Shown: positions 24,728 through 35,144 of the stretch, piece by piece
How positions within the stretch are numbered: position 1 is the stretch's first letter
Layout: each line of letters begins with the position of its first letter
Assembly (NCBI RefSeq): GCF_000275845.1
Contig: NW_006766887.1
Span: forward strand, 272,477 to 336,476
Reading direction: 5' to 3'
Length of the DNA: 64,000 nucleotides
Source: Dichomitus squalens LYAD-421 SS1
Lineage: Eukaryota; Basidiomycota; Agaricomycetes; Polyporales; Polyporaceae
Made by a program: the position numbers and the translations under genes
Notes under the pieces: model-generated
The model's input: the letters and a program-made list of their open reading frames with translations, nothing else
What the model was told of the DNA's origin: nothing
Databases searched by the model: none

Positions 24728-25989
24728 TCACGCCTTCCCGGCAAGACTCCCAGCGGCCGCCCTGCGCCTTTTGTTCCCCCGTCGGATCTCCCCAAGGTCC
24801 GCCTCGCACTCGGGTTCCTTGAGGACGGAAAGCGCCCCCAAGGCTTTCCCAAGCGTACCCGGGGCGTGGGCTTCGCGCCCGCCACCCTTTGCCCTCCGCC
24901 TCCCGTTCCCAGCCCCACCCGCGCCCGTGCCGTACCCGTAGCTCTGCGAACCGCTCACCTGTCCGGATATCAGCGGGAGTGGGAACAAGGAGGGCAGCTC
25001 GTCGACCGAGAGCGAATGGGGGTTCAGCAACGGGCCGGTCGTGACGGGCCCTGTGGCGGCGCCCGCGCCCGCGCCGATTCCCAGCCCAGGGTGTCCGCCG
25101 GGGATGGGCGTCGGTGGTGGGGAGGTGCCACCTCCCATCTTGTTTCGCAGCTTGCGCGTGATGTGCGGGCGCGACTGCGAGTCGACGCCGCCGTCTGGGA
25201 GAAAGTAACCGTAGTGGGCCACGCGCCAAACGCCATGCACATATAGGTGAGCGCCCATATCCTGGTGCAGACGGAAAACCGTGTCGAGGGAAAGGGGCAC
25301 TACTCACCGGCGACCGTGCCCTCGCCGTCTTTTTCCTCGCGCGCGCGACGCCGGCGATCTTCGATGCCCTCGAGCATGCGTTCGCGGATGCGGTCGCGTC
25401 CGCGTTTCCATTCCTCCTCGACGCGCTCGCGCTCTTCGTCGTATGCGGTTTGGACGACCGAGAGGGCATGTCGCTCCTGGAGCTCAATGGAGGAGAGGAG
25501 CGCGCCGCGCTCCAAGGAGATGGGGTACAGACGGAGCTGGTATTGCGGAGAGGTCTCAGGACGCGTAGCGAGCTGGATGGAGAGACTGTGTAGGTCTGAT
25601 ATGGTCTCCGCGTAATGGCGGCCGATACTGGAGTGGACGGGGCGGATGGCGGGTAAGGGAACGCGTTACGTTAAGCGTAGTGTTAGACGGGACGTACTCT
25701 TCTCTCCGCTCAGCCATCTCCTTGGTGATCTTGCCCACTACCTCCTTCCTCCTCTTGTCTTTCTTAGGATCCTCTCCCGGAGCACCTGCGGGTGATGCGT
25801 GTTCGATGCTCGCCTTTTCCACTCTTACAGACGCGAGAACGACTACAACGCACCGTGCGGTCTGGAGCTAGGGCCCGCAATCTGTTCGTAGTGGAGTGTG
25901 TTGGCCGAGGCCACTTCAACGGCCTGTCCTGAGCGGACTTTGTGAGTTGAGCTATGGGATACGGCGAAGACTCCTGGTTGTGGAGGCAT
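24728..25989 (-). CDS. Sds3-like subunit of a histone deacetylase co-repressor complex
   Basis: Exons 25989-25854, 25785-25698, 25627-25308 and 25194-24728 give about 336 aa. The core matches the Sds3/BRMS1 family: KRRKEVVGKITKEMAERRED, HYAETISDLHSLSIQLATRP, QYQLRLYPISLERGALLSSI, then a charged coiled coil (ERVEEEWKRGRDRIRERMLE) and ITRKLRNKMGG. Sds3 supports assembly of the Sin3-Rpd3 deacetylase complex. The first exon ends with the GTGCGT donor. The chosen ATG gives MPPQPGVFAV, but an earlier exon cannot be excluded. The C-terminus is Gly/Pro-rich and basic. Confidence 0.78.
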
Positions 25990-26563
25990 TTGGCCTTGTG
26001 CTCGGGGCAGCGGAGAGGGGTACGTTGCGATATGAGTGCGTGGGGAAGGAGGCAAGGGTGTCGAGAAGCGGCGGTCTGGCAGATACAATGGAGGAAGAGG
26101 TCACTGGACAGAGGGCGGTGGCCAGTGCCCACTGGCAAGCGGTGAGCCGGGCCACCGTCGCAGGCTCGCTGGGCGCCAACTGGTCGAACGCTCTTGTCCC
26201 GCGCTGCCATGCACTCCGCCCGTTTCGGACTCGGAGGCATTCCAAGGCCTAGGTCCAACCCGGCTTGTTCTACCTCTTTCAAGGGTCTCAGGACATGTTT
26301 CAGGCAATGACTTCGGCTCCAGCATCAGCCTGGTGCCCTAATGAGGCGGGAGCGAGCTCGAGCAGTACTGCTTGAGGCACGTACGCACGTGCCAGCCACA
26401 GACGTAGCGGCTTGACGCGTCGCGACGCGTCTCGCCACAACCGCGTTCCACTCCACTGAAACACATTCATTCGGCCTAACGACTCATGGACTCCGTACAT
26501 TTCTGACAACTCCTTCCTTGTTACTAGTATGCTATTTCTCAAAATGTCATTGCGCTCGTTTCT
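25990..26563. other. Intergenic: Sds3-like gene upstream, GH127 3' flank
   Basis: Nothing further is recognised. Bases from 26395 belong to the 618-bp direct repeat. Confidence 0.4.
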
Positions 26564-27012
26564 TCAGTTTGCCTTGAACGTCGGGAACTCGCTAATGCGA
26601 AGCTTGGTCGACTGTGAGCGCAGAAGCGAGACCGTCAATAACTTCTGCCTCCCATGACAGCATTGTGTCTCGCGAAGTACTCACCCCGAAAGGCCAGAGC
26701 GTGATGTTCTTCACAGCGCCGGTGCACGTTGGGTTCGTCGGCGGTGCAGCCGCAAACGTATCACCCGCAACCTCCCAGTCAATCGGGCACGCCGTGGCCG
26801 TGATCGTGAAGGGGGGAAGCCCCGAGTCGAAGACCGGGGACGGGAGCTTACCTCCGGACGGCGTGCTGCCGTGGAAGACGAGCGTCGAGGGGTCGATCGC
26901 ATACTGCCACGTCTCCGTGGTGTCAAACTCGAGATCGACCGCCAAGGGCTGCTGGGCGTTCTGCGCGAGCACCTTCTGGCTGCGGGAGATGTCGAACGCG
27001 TAATGCAGCGGC
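26395..27012 (-). repeat. Direct repeat, copy A (618 bp, identical to 27373-27990)
   Basis: Identity ends at ATGCAGCGGC. Beyond it this copy enters unrelated sequence and the gap, while copy B continues into the GH127 gene. The constant offset is 978. Confidence 0.9.
26564..27012 (-). pseudogene. Duplicate 3' end of the GH127-type gene (likely second allele)
   Basis: It holds the last coding exon ([15 protein letters not shown] then stop at 26566-26564) and most of the preceding exon, back to [12 protein letters not shown]. Upstream of that the frame is lost (a TGA lies within 15 nt) because the sequence switches to unrelated DNA. It is identical to the 3' end of the intact gene at 27542-27990, so I regard it as the allele interrupted by an insertion, not as a decayed pseudogene. 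Confidence 0.75.
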
Positions 27013-27217
27013 AGTTTCGCCGTTCATGTGTGTTCTGCTAGAGTCGTATGCAGAACGTCAAACAATTAGGACCATGGCACTACATAGGCCCTCACGATGG
27101 GGTGCCTACTACCCATACGTTCTGCACTCCTTTGTCAAGTCGTACCGCTCGCGTCGTCAACATAAGCGCATCCACGAGACTCTCATTATTCTCTTATCCC
27201 TGTCGCCTTTCTTGACT
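27013..27217. mobile_element. Putative transposon end (left terminus)
   Basis: 205 bp sit between the homology break and the gap. If the element starts CAGTTTCGCCG, one base is shared with the flank. GTTCTGC occurs at about 27032 and again near 27119, and its reverse complement GCAGAAC lies near 27051. Short subterminal repeats in both orientations are typical of hAT-like DNA transposon ends. No coding sequence is visible and the other terminus is in the gap, so the class is unproven. Confidence 0.35.
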
Positions 27218-27372
27218 NNNNNNNNNNNNNNNNNNNNNNNNNNNNNNNNNNNNNNNNNNNNNNNNNNNNNNNNNNNNNNNNNNNNNNNNNNNNNNNNNNN
27301 NNNNNNNNNNNNNNNNNNNNNNNNNNNNNNNNNNNNNNNNNNNNNNNNNNNNNNNNNNNNNNNNNNNNNNNN
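27218..27372. other. Assembly gap (155 N)
   Basis: An undetermined run between the putative transposon end and copy B of the repeat. Confidence 0.99.
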
Positions 27373-27990
27373 GCCACAGACGTAGCGGCTTGACGCGTCG
27401 CGACGCGTCTCGCCACAACCGCGTTCCACTCCACTGAAACACATTCATTCGGCCTAACGACTCATGGACTCCGTACATTTCTGACAACTCCTTCCTTGTT
27501 ACTAGTATGCTATTTCTCAAAATGTCATTGCGCTCGTTTCTTCAGTTTGCCTTGAACGTCGGGAACTCGCTAATGCGAAGCTTGGTCGACTGTGAGCGCA
27601 GAAGCGAGACCGTCAATAACTTCTGCCTCCCATGACAGCATTGTGTCTCGCGAAGTACTCACCCCGAAAGGCCAGAGCGTGATGTTCTTCACAGCGCCGG
27701 TGCACGTTGGGTTCGTCGGCGGTGCAGCCGCAAACGTATCACCCGCAACCTCCCAGTCAATCGGGCACGCCGTGGCCGTGATCGTGAAGGGGGGAAGCCC
27801 CGAGTCGAAGACCGGGGACGGGAGCTTACCTCCGGACGGCGTGCTGCCGTGGAAGACGAGCGTCGAGGGGTCGATCGCATACTGCCACGTCTCCGTGGTG
27901 TCAAACTCGAGATCGACCGCCAAGGGCTGCTGGGCGTTCTGCGCGAGCACCTTCTGGCTGCGGGAGATGTCGAACGCGTAATGCAGCGGC
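27373..27990 (-). repeat. Direct repeat, copy B (618 bp, identical to 26395-27012)
   Basis: It starts right after the gap and runs without a break into the coding sequence of the GH127-type gene. Confidence 0.9.
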
Positions 27991-30816
27991 CCCCGGTGAA
28001 CGGCGACAGAGCCGTGCGGACGCTCCTCTGTCATGTTTGAGCCGGACCGTTTCAGTCTTGGAGCTCGCAGTGCAGCAGAGGACCGAGGGCAAAGTTTACG
28101 CACCGATGGTGATGTCGGAGGGTAGGTCCAGCGTGAACTTCGTGGTCCCCGCGTTCACGGAGACCGCATGTAGTCCGTTGGACGGGGACACGGGGCGGGC
28201 TGTTCCACCGTTGACCGAAATGGTACCTTGGGATACCCAACTTGGGATCCGCACGTAGTAAGTGAACGCCTTCGCAGCCGTGATCGTCGTAGTGAGCGAA
28301 TCGCTGAAGGGATAAAGCGTGTCCACTGAGACCGCAACATTGTTCCCTGTGAAACATCACAGTGGCGTAATCAGAGACCACGTTGACCCGCCATGACATT
28401 GAGTATGCCCACATGGCAGCTGACGTGATGGTAGGGGTTGGGTTGTGGGAGGAGGCGAGAGCTCACCATTAGCGAGAGTAGTGTTCACGCTGTACGGTCC
28501 AAGATAGACATGGACTAGCGACGTTTGGTCAGGAGTTGCCACGAAAGCGTTGCTAATGAACTTCGGCCATCCCTGGGGGTGGTTGACCGTGCAGCACCTG
28601 GGAAACTATCCATGAGCAGTGTTCGGCGGTGAGCCATAGATTCATCAGCGGGGCGGATCGGCAAAGCGTTGCAACCGATCTACCGCATTTGTACCTCGAC
28701 GCAGCGCGCAGCCAAGTAAACGCCAGGACTTACGGGTAGTTCGGTTCGAGGCCGAAAACGTTGGAGTACGGCCTATGTATGGCAAGTTATTGATTGGCCT
28801 TTCGTTAGCAGCGACGTGTTTCGAACGACTCACCCGTCCTCAGGGAAAGGGTTCCTATGGCAGCATATGGGGTGGAATAAATAAGCGGGCTTGAGACCCC
28901 CCGGAGCAAAGTCGCTGTACGTACGGTGTCATATTTTTAGCTGCGATTTGGTTTTGCTGTTGCAGGTATTGACGCGACCACATATCTGCCAAATTCAACG
29001 ACTGTTAGTCACGTCCGTTCTTCACCGCAGCGTGGCCGGAGCGAGTTGGCAGGACATGCCTCCGGTAAGTTCTGCGGGCAGTGCGTTGTACGTGATTCGC
29101 TCGACCTGACACAAGGGCACTGTCAGCACCAGCATCGACGACAAACTTCCACCCCTGCGCCACGCAGCTTACCCTGTCCGCAAATTTCGGATCTCCTATG
29201 ACTTGGTACAAGTAAGAACCACTAGAACCGCGTGTCAATGTGGGACATGCTCCTTCCGGTCATGGACGCTTGCAAACACGTACGAGAACATGGTTTCCTG
29301 CAACGTGGATCCGTCAGCGAAGCCAACGACGCGCCTGATCGACACTTACCACCACTAGGCACAGTTCAGTTCTGCAGGCGGTGACGTCACAACACAAGGT
29401 GAGATGATACGTAAAGGACGAAGAATAGTCAGTTGACGGACGTACCCGCGGACAGCTTCGAGCCCTGCCAGGTACTCGTCAGCGGCGTAGATGCCAGACG
29501 GCCGGCCGTGGTACTGGAACAGGAGGTCCCAGCCCTTGCTTGCAACATCAAGGTCTTTGTAGGGCTGTGGTGAGTCCATAGACCACTAAGATTTCAGAGG
29601 ACACGAACCCGATTGATTATGCGTGAAGCGGTACGTAGAAGGGAGAGCCTTAAGACCTTCCGCCATGTTGACGCCATGCCAAGTCAGCTCCGGGAAAGGG
29701 TTTGTGAGATTTTCGACGGCGATCTTTGGGAAGTACTATGGGAGAGGTGAACTCTCTGGTCTTCGAGGAGTCCCAACATACAGACCTCTTCCTTGAAGAC
29801 GTCTTCCCATGGATCTCCCGTGTACTTGAGCTGTTTCATTGTGTCGATAAGGAGATCTTCCTTTCCCTCAGGATGAAAGTCGTAAAGCCTTTGGCACCTC
29901 CTGCATCAGCGTGGCAGGTTTAGACGTTTGGATAGAAAGAGCAGACCACTGCAGAGTCATGACGAAGTCCTCCCAGCGTGTGCGGGCCCAGTCCTCGAGG
30001 CCCTCGCCATTGTGCAGCATTGTGTTGGCGAGGGAGACGAACTTGTGGAGGGCGCTCACAACACGATCCGTCAATGCGGGATTAGCTTCGACCATTTGGA
30101 TGGCCCCAAAGAAGAATGGGTATCGACCCCACAGGTAGCGAGGCTTGGTGGTGTTGACTTCGGGTCCTAGCCAGCCAGTGGAATCTTGGTGGTCAAGGAC
30201 GTAGTCCAGGAATTGCTGGACCTGCGACTGTATCGTCGAGTCATTAAGGAGAACGCCATTTGGAACCATGCCGTTCTGTGCGACAGAAAGTCAAATATAC
30301 GGTAACAGCCTAGGAGAGCACGCACTTACAAACCAGTAGCTTCCAGCTATCAACAGTTGGATATCAATTGCCGTAGACATTATATTGGCAACAGCTCACC
30401 TTCTTCTAGATAAGAATAATAGGATGTCCCTCCGATCCAGTCACTGTCTGAAACACTGTGCGCACGTGGACGATCAGTCTAGGATGTATCGAAGTAGTTC
30501 TTGACGCACTAGTCATAGAAGTCATGTTCGTGACCAGCTAAACCATTGGTTTGCACGACGAGCTATCCTTCATAGTCAGTAGAAAGTGAGCCGGGACGTG
30601 ACTGGGTATACTAACTTGGTCATGAAGCCAACCCGCAGGCTTGACCGTACCCAGCGGGAGGTTCAAGAATGCCTTTGGCGCAACTAGACGTAGAACAAGT
30701 CAGTAAGCCCTCACGACAGATGGATGGCAGCGCTCACGTCCTGTGGGGCTTCCGCCCTTCACCACCGAACGGGTTGCGATAGAGGCAAAGAAAGAGATCA
30801 GGACACCCCACAACAT
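27542..30816 (-). CDS. Secreted GH127/DUF1680-type glycoside hydrolase (beta-L-arabinofuranosidase family)
   Basis: The gene has many exons and about 600 residues. The start at 30816 gives a signal peptide ([16 protein letters not shown]). Ordered family blocks are [204 protein letters not shown] and [12 protein letters not shown]. These match the (alpha/alpha)6-barrel enzymes of DUF1680; activity on arabinofuranosides in plant glycans is the family expectation. One intron (29059-28986) appears to be GC-AG. Exact boundaries of the first exons are uncertain. The 3' end is duplicated at 26564-27012. Confidence 0.85.
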
Positions 30817-30861
30817 TGCGAATGGTCCGTTGGCCACTCCATCGGCTTGCGGTAGCCGCAT

Positions 30862-30869
30862 TTTATATA
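30862..30869 (-). promoter_or_regulatory. TATA box of the GH127-type gene
   Basis: TATATAAA abuts an in-frame ATG at 30861 and is about 46 bp before the ATG at 30816. TATA-to-start spacing therefore favours the inner ATG, which also opens the signal peptide. Confidence 0.55.
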
Positions 30870-32308
30870 GATATTCCTTGCTTCTCGGTCGTTCGCGGCT
30901 CCGAGCAGTGACGACGAGGACCTACCGCGTGATACGATAGACGGGATTCCTAGAAGCCTGAAAGTTCAAATGACTTCGTTGAATGGTCACGTATCAGAGG
31001 AAGCCTCGAACAGGAGATGCAGCTGATACCGAAGTGGAGCAGTATAACCTGCTATTCCGCAATGCTGCGCTCTCGCTGTTCGACTTGTAGAGTGTATGTG
31101 CTACCTTCGTTGAGACAGTAAATGCAAGACGAGGTATTGTTGTTGGATGGGTCGCGAGGACTGCTAGTAGAGACAAAGATGAGTGAATGACCAAGCCACG
31201 AGAAGCCGAAGAGCAGATCGGCGTTGATGCATCAAGCCCTCCTACTTCTTCTAAAGGCTTTCCGCAGGGCCGACAGACAACGGGCCGTTCGCACTAGCAC
31301 GACGGTCCGTGCCCACAAATTTCGAACAGTAAAAGGGTGCGATTGCTACTCCCACCTATCTGGGGGTCGTATCATACTCGGAGTAGTACACCGATAAGCC
31401 TCGACTGAGCGGCATATGAGTTCAGCAGACTCATCGCGACAGCTCGGGTTTGGAATGCTGCAGCACATCCTACCGCCCCTGCTGCAGTTACGAGTCGTTG
31501 GATTCAGAGAATTACATCGTATGCGGGGACGAGAGGAGTCGGTCGGTCCGCTGGATCGGCGCATTGAATGTTGCATATCTAGCCCTTCGGCGCTCATGTC
31601 CTCCGAGTCCGATGAGCTGCACGCGCCTCATATTCCCTCATCCTCGCTCCCACCACATCGCCCTGAGCATGCATCTCGTCATATTCAGTATACCGGCCGA
31701 GCGGGTATACCACACGACACATCTTCCAGGAAGCGGGTGATCCACATGGATGCACGCTAACGTGATCTTATCAGTTAGCCTTCTCAGTCGGCCGCCTGAC
31801 TTGTTACTAAGATGGCATACATCCTCTTGCGAGTCTTCGCAGGTCTTTCTGCCCCATCTCGGCTCATGGATAGCTACGACAGAGTCTCAGTCTTGGCAGC
31901 ATCCTGGATCAGACTTTGCGGAGTCCGCATCACAGTAAGTAGCGAGCGGTACTGCCTTTGACAATGCGCTGTAACGTTAACGATACATGGAAGGTGCAGA
32001 TTCGCTGTTGAATGCTTTGCTTGCTGCTACATATACCGAGTCGATCCACGTTGTCGCCAAGATTTCACATTCAACTCACGAATTCCCTATCTGGATGTTG
32101 CGTTCGCATGCACGCGTGAACCCAATGCCGCTCTGCGACAGTTGTCAAACGACCAAGGCTGAACAATCAACTCTGATGCCGACGTCTTCCATGTCGACGT
32201 TGCTCGCGGTTCGACGATGGAATATGAATCCGCGCGGCGCTGCGAAGCACATCATGAGGAAATCTGGAAGCGCAATCGCTCTCCGTGTCGCCAGAGCGTC
32301 GGAGATCG
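30870..32308. other. Intergenic between two divergent secreted-enzyme genes
   Basis: No gene is supported over about 1.4 kb. The region separates the GH127-type and sedolisin genes, which are transcribed away from each other, so it should hold both regulatory regions. Confidence 0.5.
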
Positions 32309-32316
32309 TATATAAG
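32309..32316 (+). promoter_or_regulatory. TATA box of the sedolisin gene
   Basis: TATATAAG about 38 bp before the ATG at 32354. Confidence 0.6.
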
Positions 32317-32353
32317 GGCTTCGCGACCATTGTGTCTGCAACGATCCGTCGCC

Positions 32354-34778
32354 ATGTTCTGGTCGTCCGCTCTCATCCTCGGGCTCGCGCACCTCGCTGC
32401 CTCCAAGCCTCTCGTCTCCAAGAGGTGGGATGACTTTGGCGTGAAGCACGCTTGGGTCGATGTCCCTCGTGGATGGGAGCTCCACGGTCCCGCTCCTGCG
32501 GACTACACTTTTGACATGCGCATCGGTCTCAAGCAGGACAGGTTCGACGACCTTGTCGCTGCTCTTTACGAGGTCAGCGACCCCGCCCATGAGCGGTAAG
32601 CCATTGCGTCGTTGTGCTACTACATGCAAGCACTGACGTGCACCTGCATAGGTATGGTCAGCACCTCTCTAAAGAGGAGGTGGCAGCTCTCATTGCCCCA
32701 CATCCCGACTCCGTCGACCTTGTAGAGTCCTGGCTACACGCCTACGGCCTCAGCGCTGCCAACTCTGAGCGGTCGCCGTCTGGAGACTGGATCACCATCC
32801 GCGTCTCCGTAGCCCAGGCTGAGAAGATGCTGGGCACGAAGTATAACGTCTTCCGTCACAGCAAGAGCGAAGACTACGTGATCCGTACCATGAACTACAG
32901 CTTGCCTAACGTCCTTCATGAGCACGTCGCAGTCGTCGCACCGACGACCTACTTCGGTACAATGAAGAGCATGAAGGCGACGAGCTTCGTTAAGGAGAAC
33001 GCGCCGACCATCGAGAGCGATGTTGACGTCGCCCACCTTCTTACTGGCCCCAGTTCGCTCGCAACTGTTCCATCGAGCTGCTCGAGCACGATCACTCCCG
33101 CGTGTCTCCGCGCGCTCTACAACACCTCGAGTTACGTTCCCGCCGCCACTGACAAGAACATCCTCGGTGTTGCGGGCTATTTGGACGAGTTTGCGAACCG
33201 TGCGGACTTGCAGGTATGTGCGGCTTCCATCTGTTCATGCGGGTCCTGGTTATTGACGTCTCTACGTGTTCTATCGCGGATCGTTCGATAGACATTCTTC
33301 AAACGCTTCCGGACTGATGCTGTCAATTCATCATTCACCACTGTCCAAGTTAACGGTGGCGGCGATGATCAAAGTGATCCTGGTGTTGAGGTGAGTGGTG
33401 TATGAAATGGTCTTGTGGCGAGGTCCCATTCTGATACACTCGATCCGTCAGGCCAATCTCGATATCCAGTACACCGAGGGTATCTCGTTCCCCACCCCCA
33501 ACATCTACTACAGCACTGGTGGCTCTCCGCCCTTCAACTCCGACGAAAATACTCCTACGAACACCAACGAGCCCTACCTTGACTGGCTGAACTTCATCCT
33601 TGCACAGGACACGATCCCGCAGACGGTGGGCCTATCAACTCAACCTCGAGTACTAGGTGCTAACGATTGGTCGACCGAATAGTTCACCACAAGCTATGGC
33701 GACGACGAGCAGACCGTTCCTCTTGATTACGCCACTAGCGTGTGCAATCTTTTCGCACAGTTGGGTGCCCGTGGTAGCAGCATCCTGTTCAGCAGCGGAG
33801 ACGACGGCGTCGGCGGCGGCGACTGCCTTTCCAACGACGGCACGAACACTACGAAGTTCCTTCCAAACTTCCCTGGTACGTCTTTTACGAGATGGCCTCG
33901 CAACGTTCAAAGGGCTCAACAGGTTGTCCTAAAATTGCTGCAGCCTCCTGTCCATTCGTAACGACCGTCGGTGGCACCATTCGTATCAACCCGGAGGTTG
34001 CCGTTAGCTTCTCTGGTGGAGGCTTCTCAAACTACTTTGCGCGCCCCGAGTTCGTAATCCCTTCACAATTTTTGGCTAAGTTCGCGGTCTAGGCTGCCAA
34101 ACGCTGATTGTCGATCACGTATATGCAGTTACCAGAGCACCGCTGTCTCGACGTTCCTCACCAAACTCGGTAGCACGAACAAGGGCCTGTTCAAGTGCGT
34201 TCAAGAGGCTCAGATCGGATATGTGTGAACCGACTAACGTCAATACTCTCTTCCTGCGTTTTTGTTTCGTTCAGCACAACCGGCCGTGCGTACCCTGACG
34301 TTGCCGCCCAAGGGGAAAACTTCCAGGTCGTCATTGGCGGGCGCGTCGAGTCTGTTGCTGGAACAAGCGCTAGCTCCCCGGTTAGTTCACTCCAAACCAA
34401 AAAAATTGCTAGATCGGACCCTGTCTCGCTGTTATCTCACTGACAGCTTACCGCATGACAGACCTTCGCCGCGGTGATATCTCTCCTGAACGATTTCCGT
34501 CTCTCGCAGGGAAAGTCGCCTTTGGGTTTCCTCAACCCGCTCATTTACTCGACGGGCGTTCCTGGCTTCAACGACATCACCTCCGGCACGAATCCCGGCT
34601 GCGGGACCAACGGCTTTACGGCGGGCGCCGGGTGGGACCCGGTGAGTGTGCCGTCCACGGAGGACCCTTGCTCGCGTGGTAGGTCTTGTACTGACCGCGC
34701 CTGTTCCTTCCGTCTGCTTTCCAGGTCACCGGCTTGGGCACGCCAGACTTCGGCAAGCTGCAGGCTCTTATCGGGTGA
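32354..34778 (+). CDS. Secreted sedolisin (S53 family tripeptidyl-peptidase type)
   Basis: Ten exons: 32354-32595, 32652-33213, 33292-33390, 33452-33625, 33683-33875, 33944-34053, 34136-34194, 34275-34380, 34462-34641 and 34725-34778, giving 592 aa. A signal peptide ([17 protein letters not shown]) precedes an S53 pro-domain ([30 protein letters not shown]). The catalytic Glu and Asp lie in VEANLDIQY (E301, D305), the oxyanion Asp in SSGDDG (D399) and the nucleophile in GTSASSP (S511). The triad is complete. Acidic secreted peptidases of this family release peptides from extracellular protein. The exon 6-7 junction (PEF/STAV) needs a 3'-shifted acceptor to stay open, so it is the least certain. 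Confidence 0.93.
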
Positions 34779-35144
34779 GCGTCTTGGGAAGCTGGAAGGT
34801 GTAAGAGGAACGACGGATGGAAGGAAAGACGCGTGCAGCGGGATGTAGATCAAAGATTCCGCCGCGGATTGTGTCATTCCAGAGCGTCAATGAGAAGCAA
34901 TGTATATTGCGGTCTGCCACGACGAAGGCTCCCCGTGTGGATCGCGGTGGCACTCGCACACTGCTGTGTGGTCTTTCCACATGGCCCCCGTGAGGGCACG
35001 TTGTTGCACCACGCGTCCAACTATGCTTACACGCGCACCTACATGTCTACATGGTACAAACAAGGTTCATAACCCCAAAGCATTTTATGATCGGCTGGGC
35101 CCCACGACGTACTGAACACGTATGCCGCGCAGATCCCGGAGAGA
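34779..35144. other. Short intergenic stretch between convergent genes
   Basis: 3' flanks only; nothing recognised. Confidence 0.4.

Noticed and set aside
25764..26282. Alternative first exon for the Sds3-like gene in the 172-codon frame
   Set aside because: The GTGCGT donor in the frame ending SSRPHG joins cleanly in phase and gives a better N-terminus.
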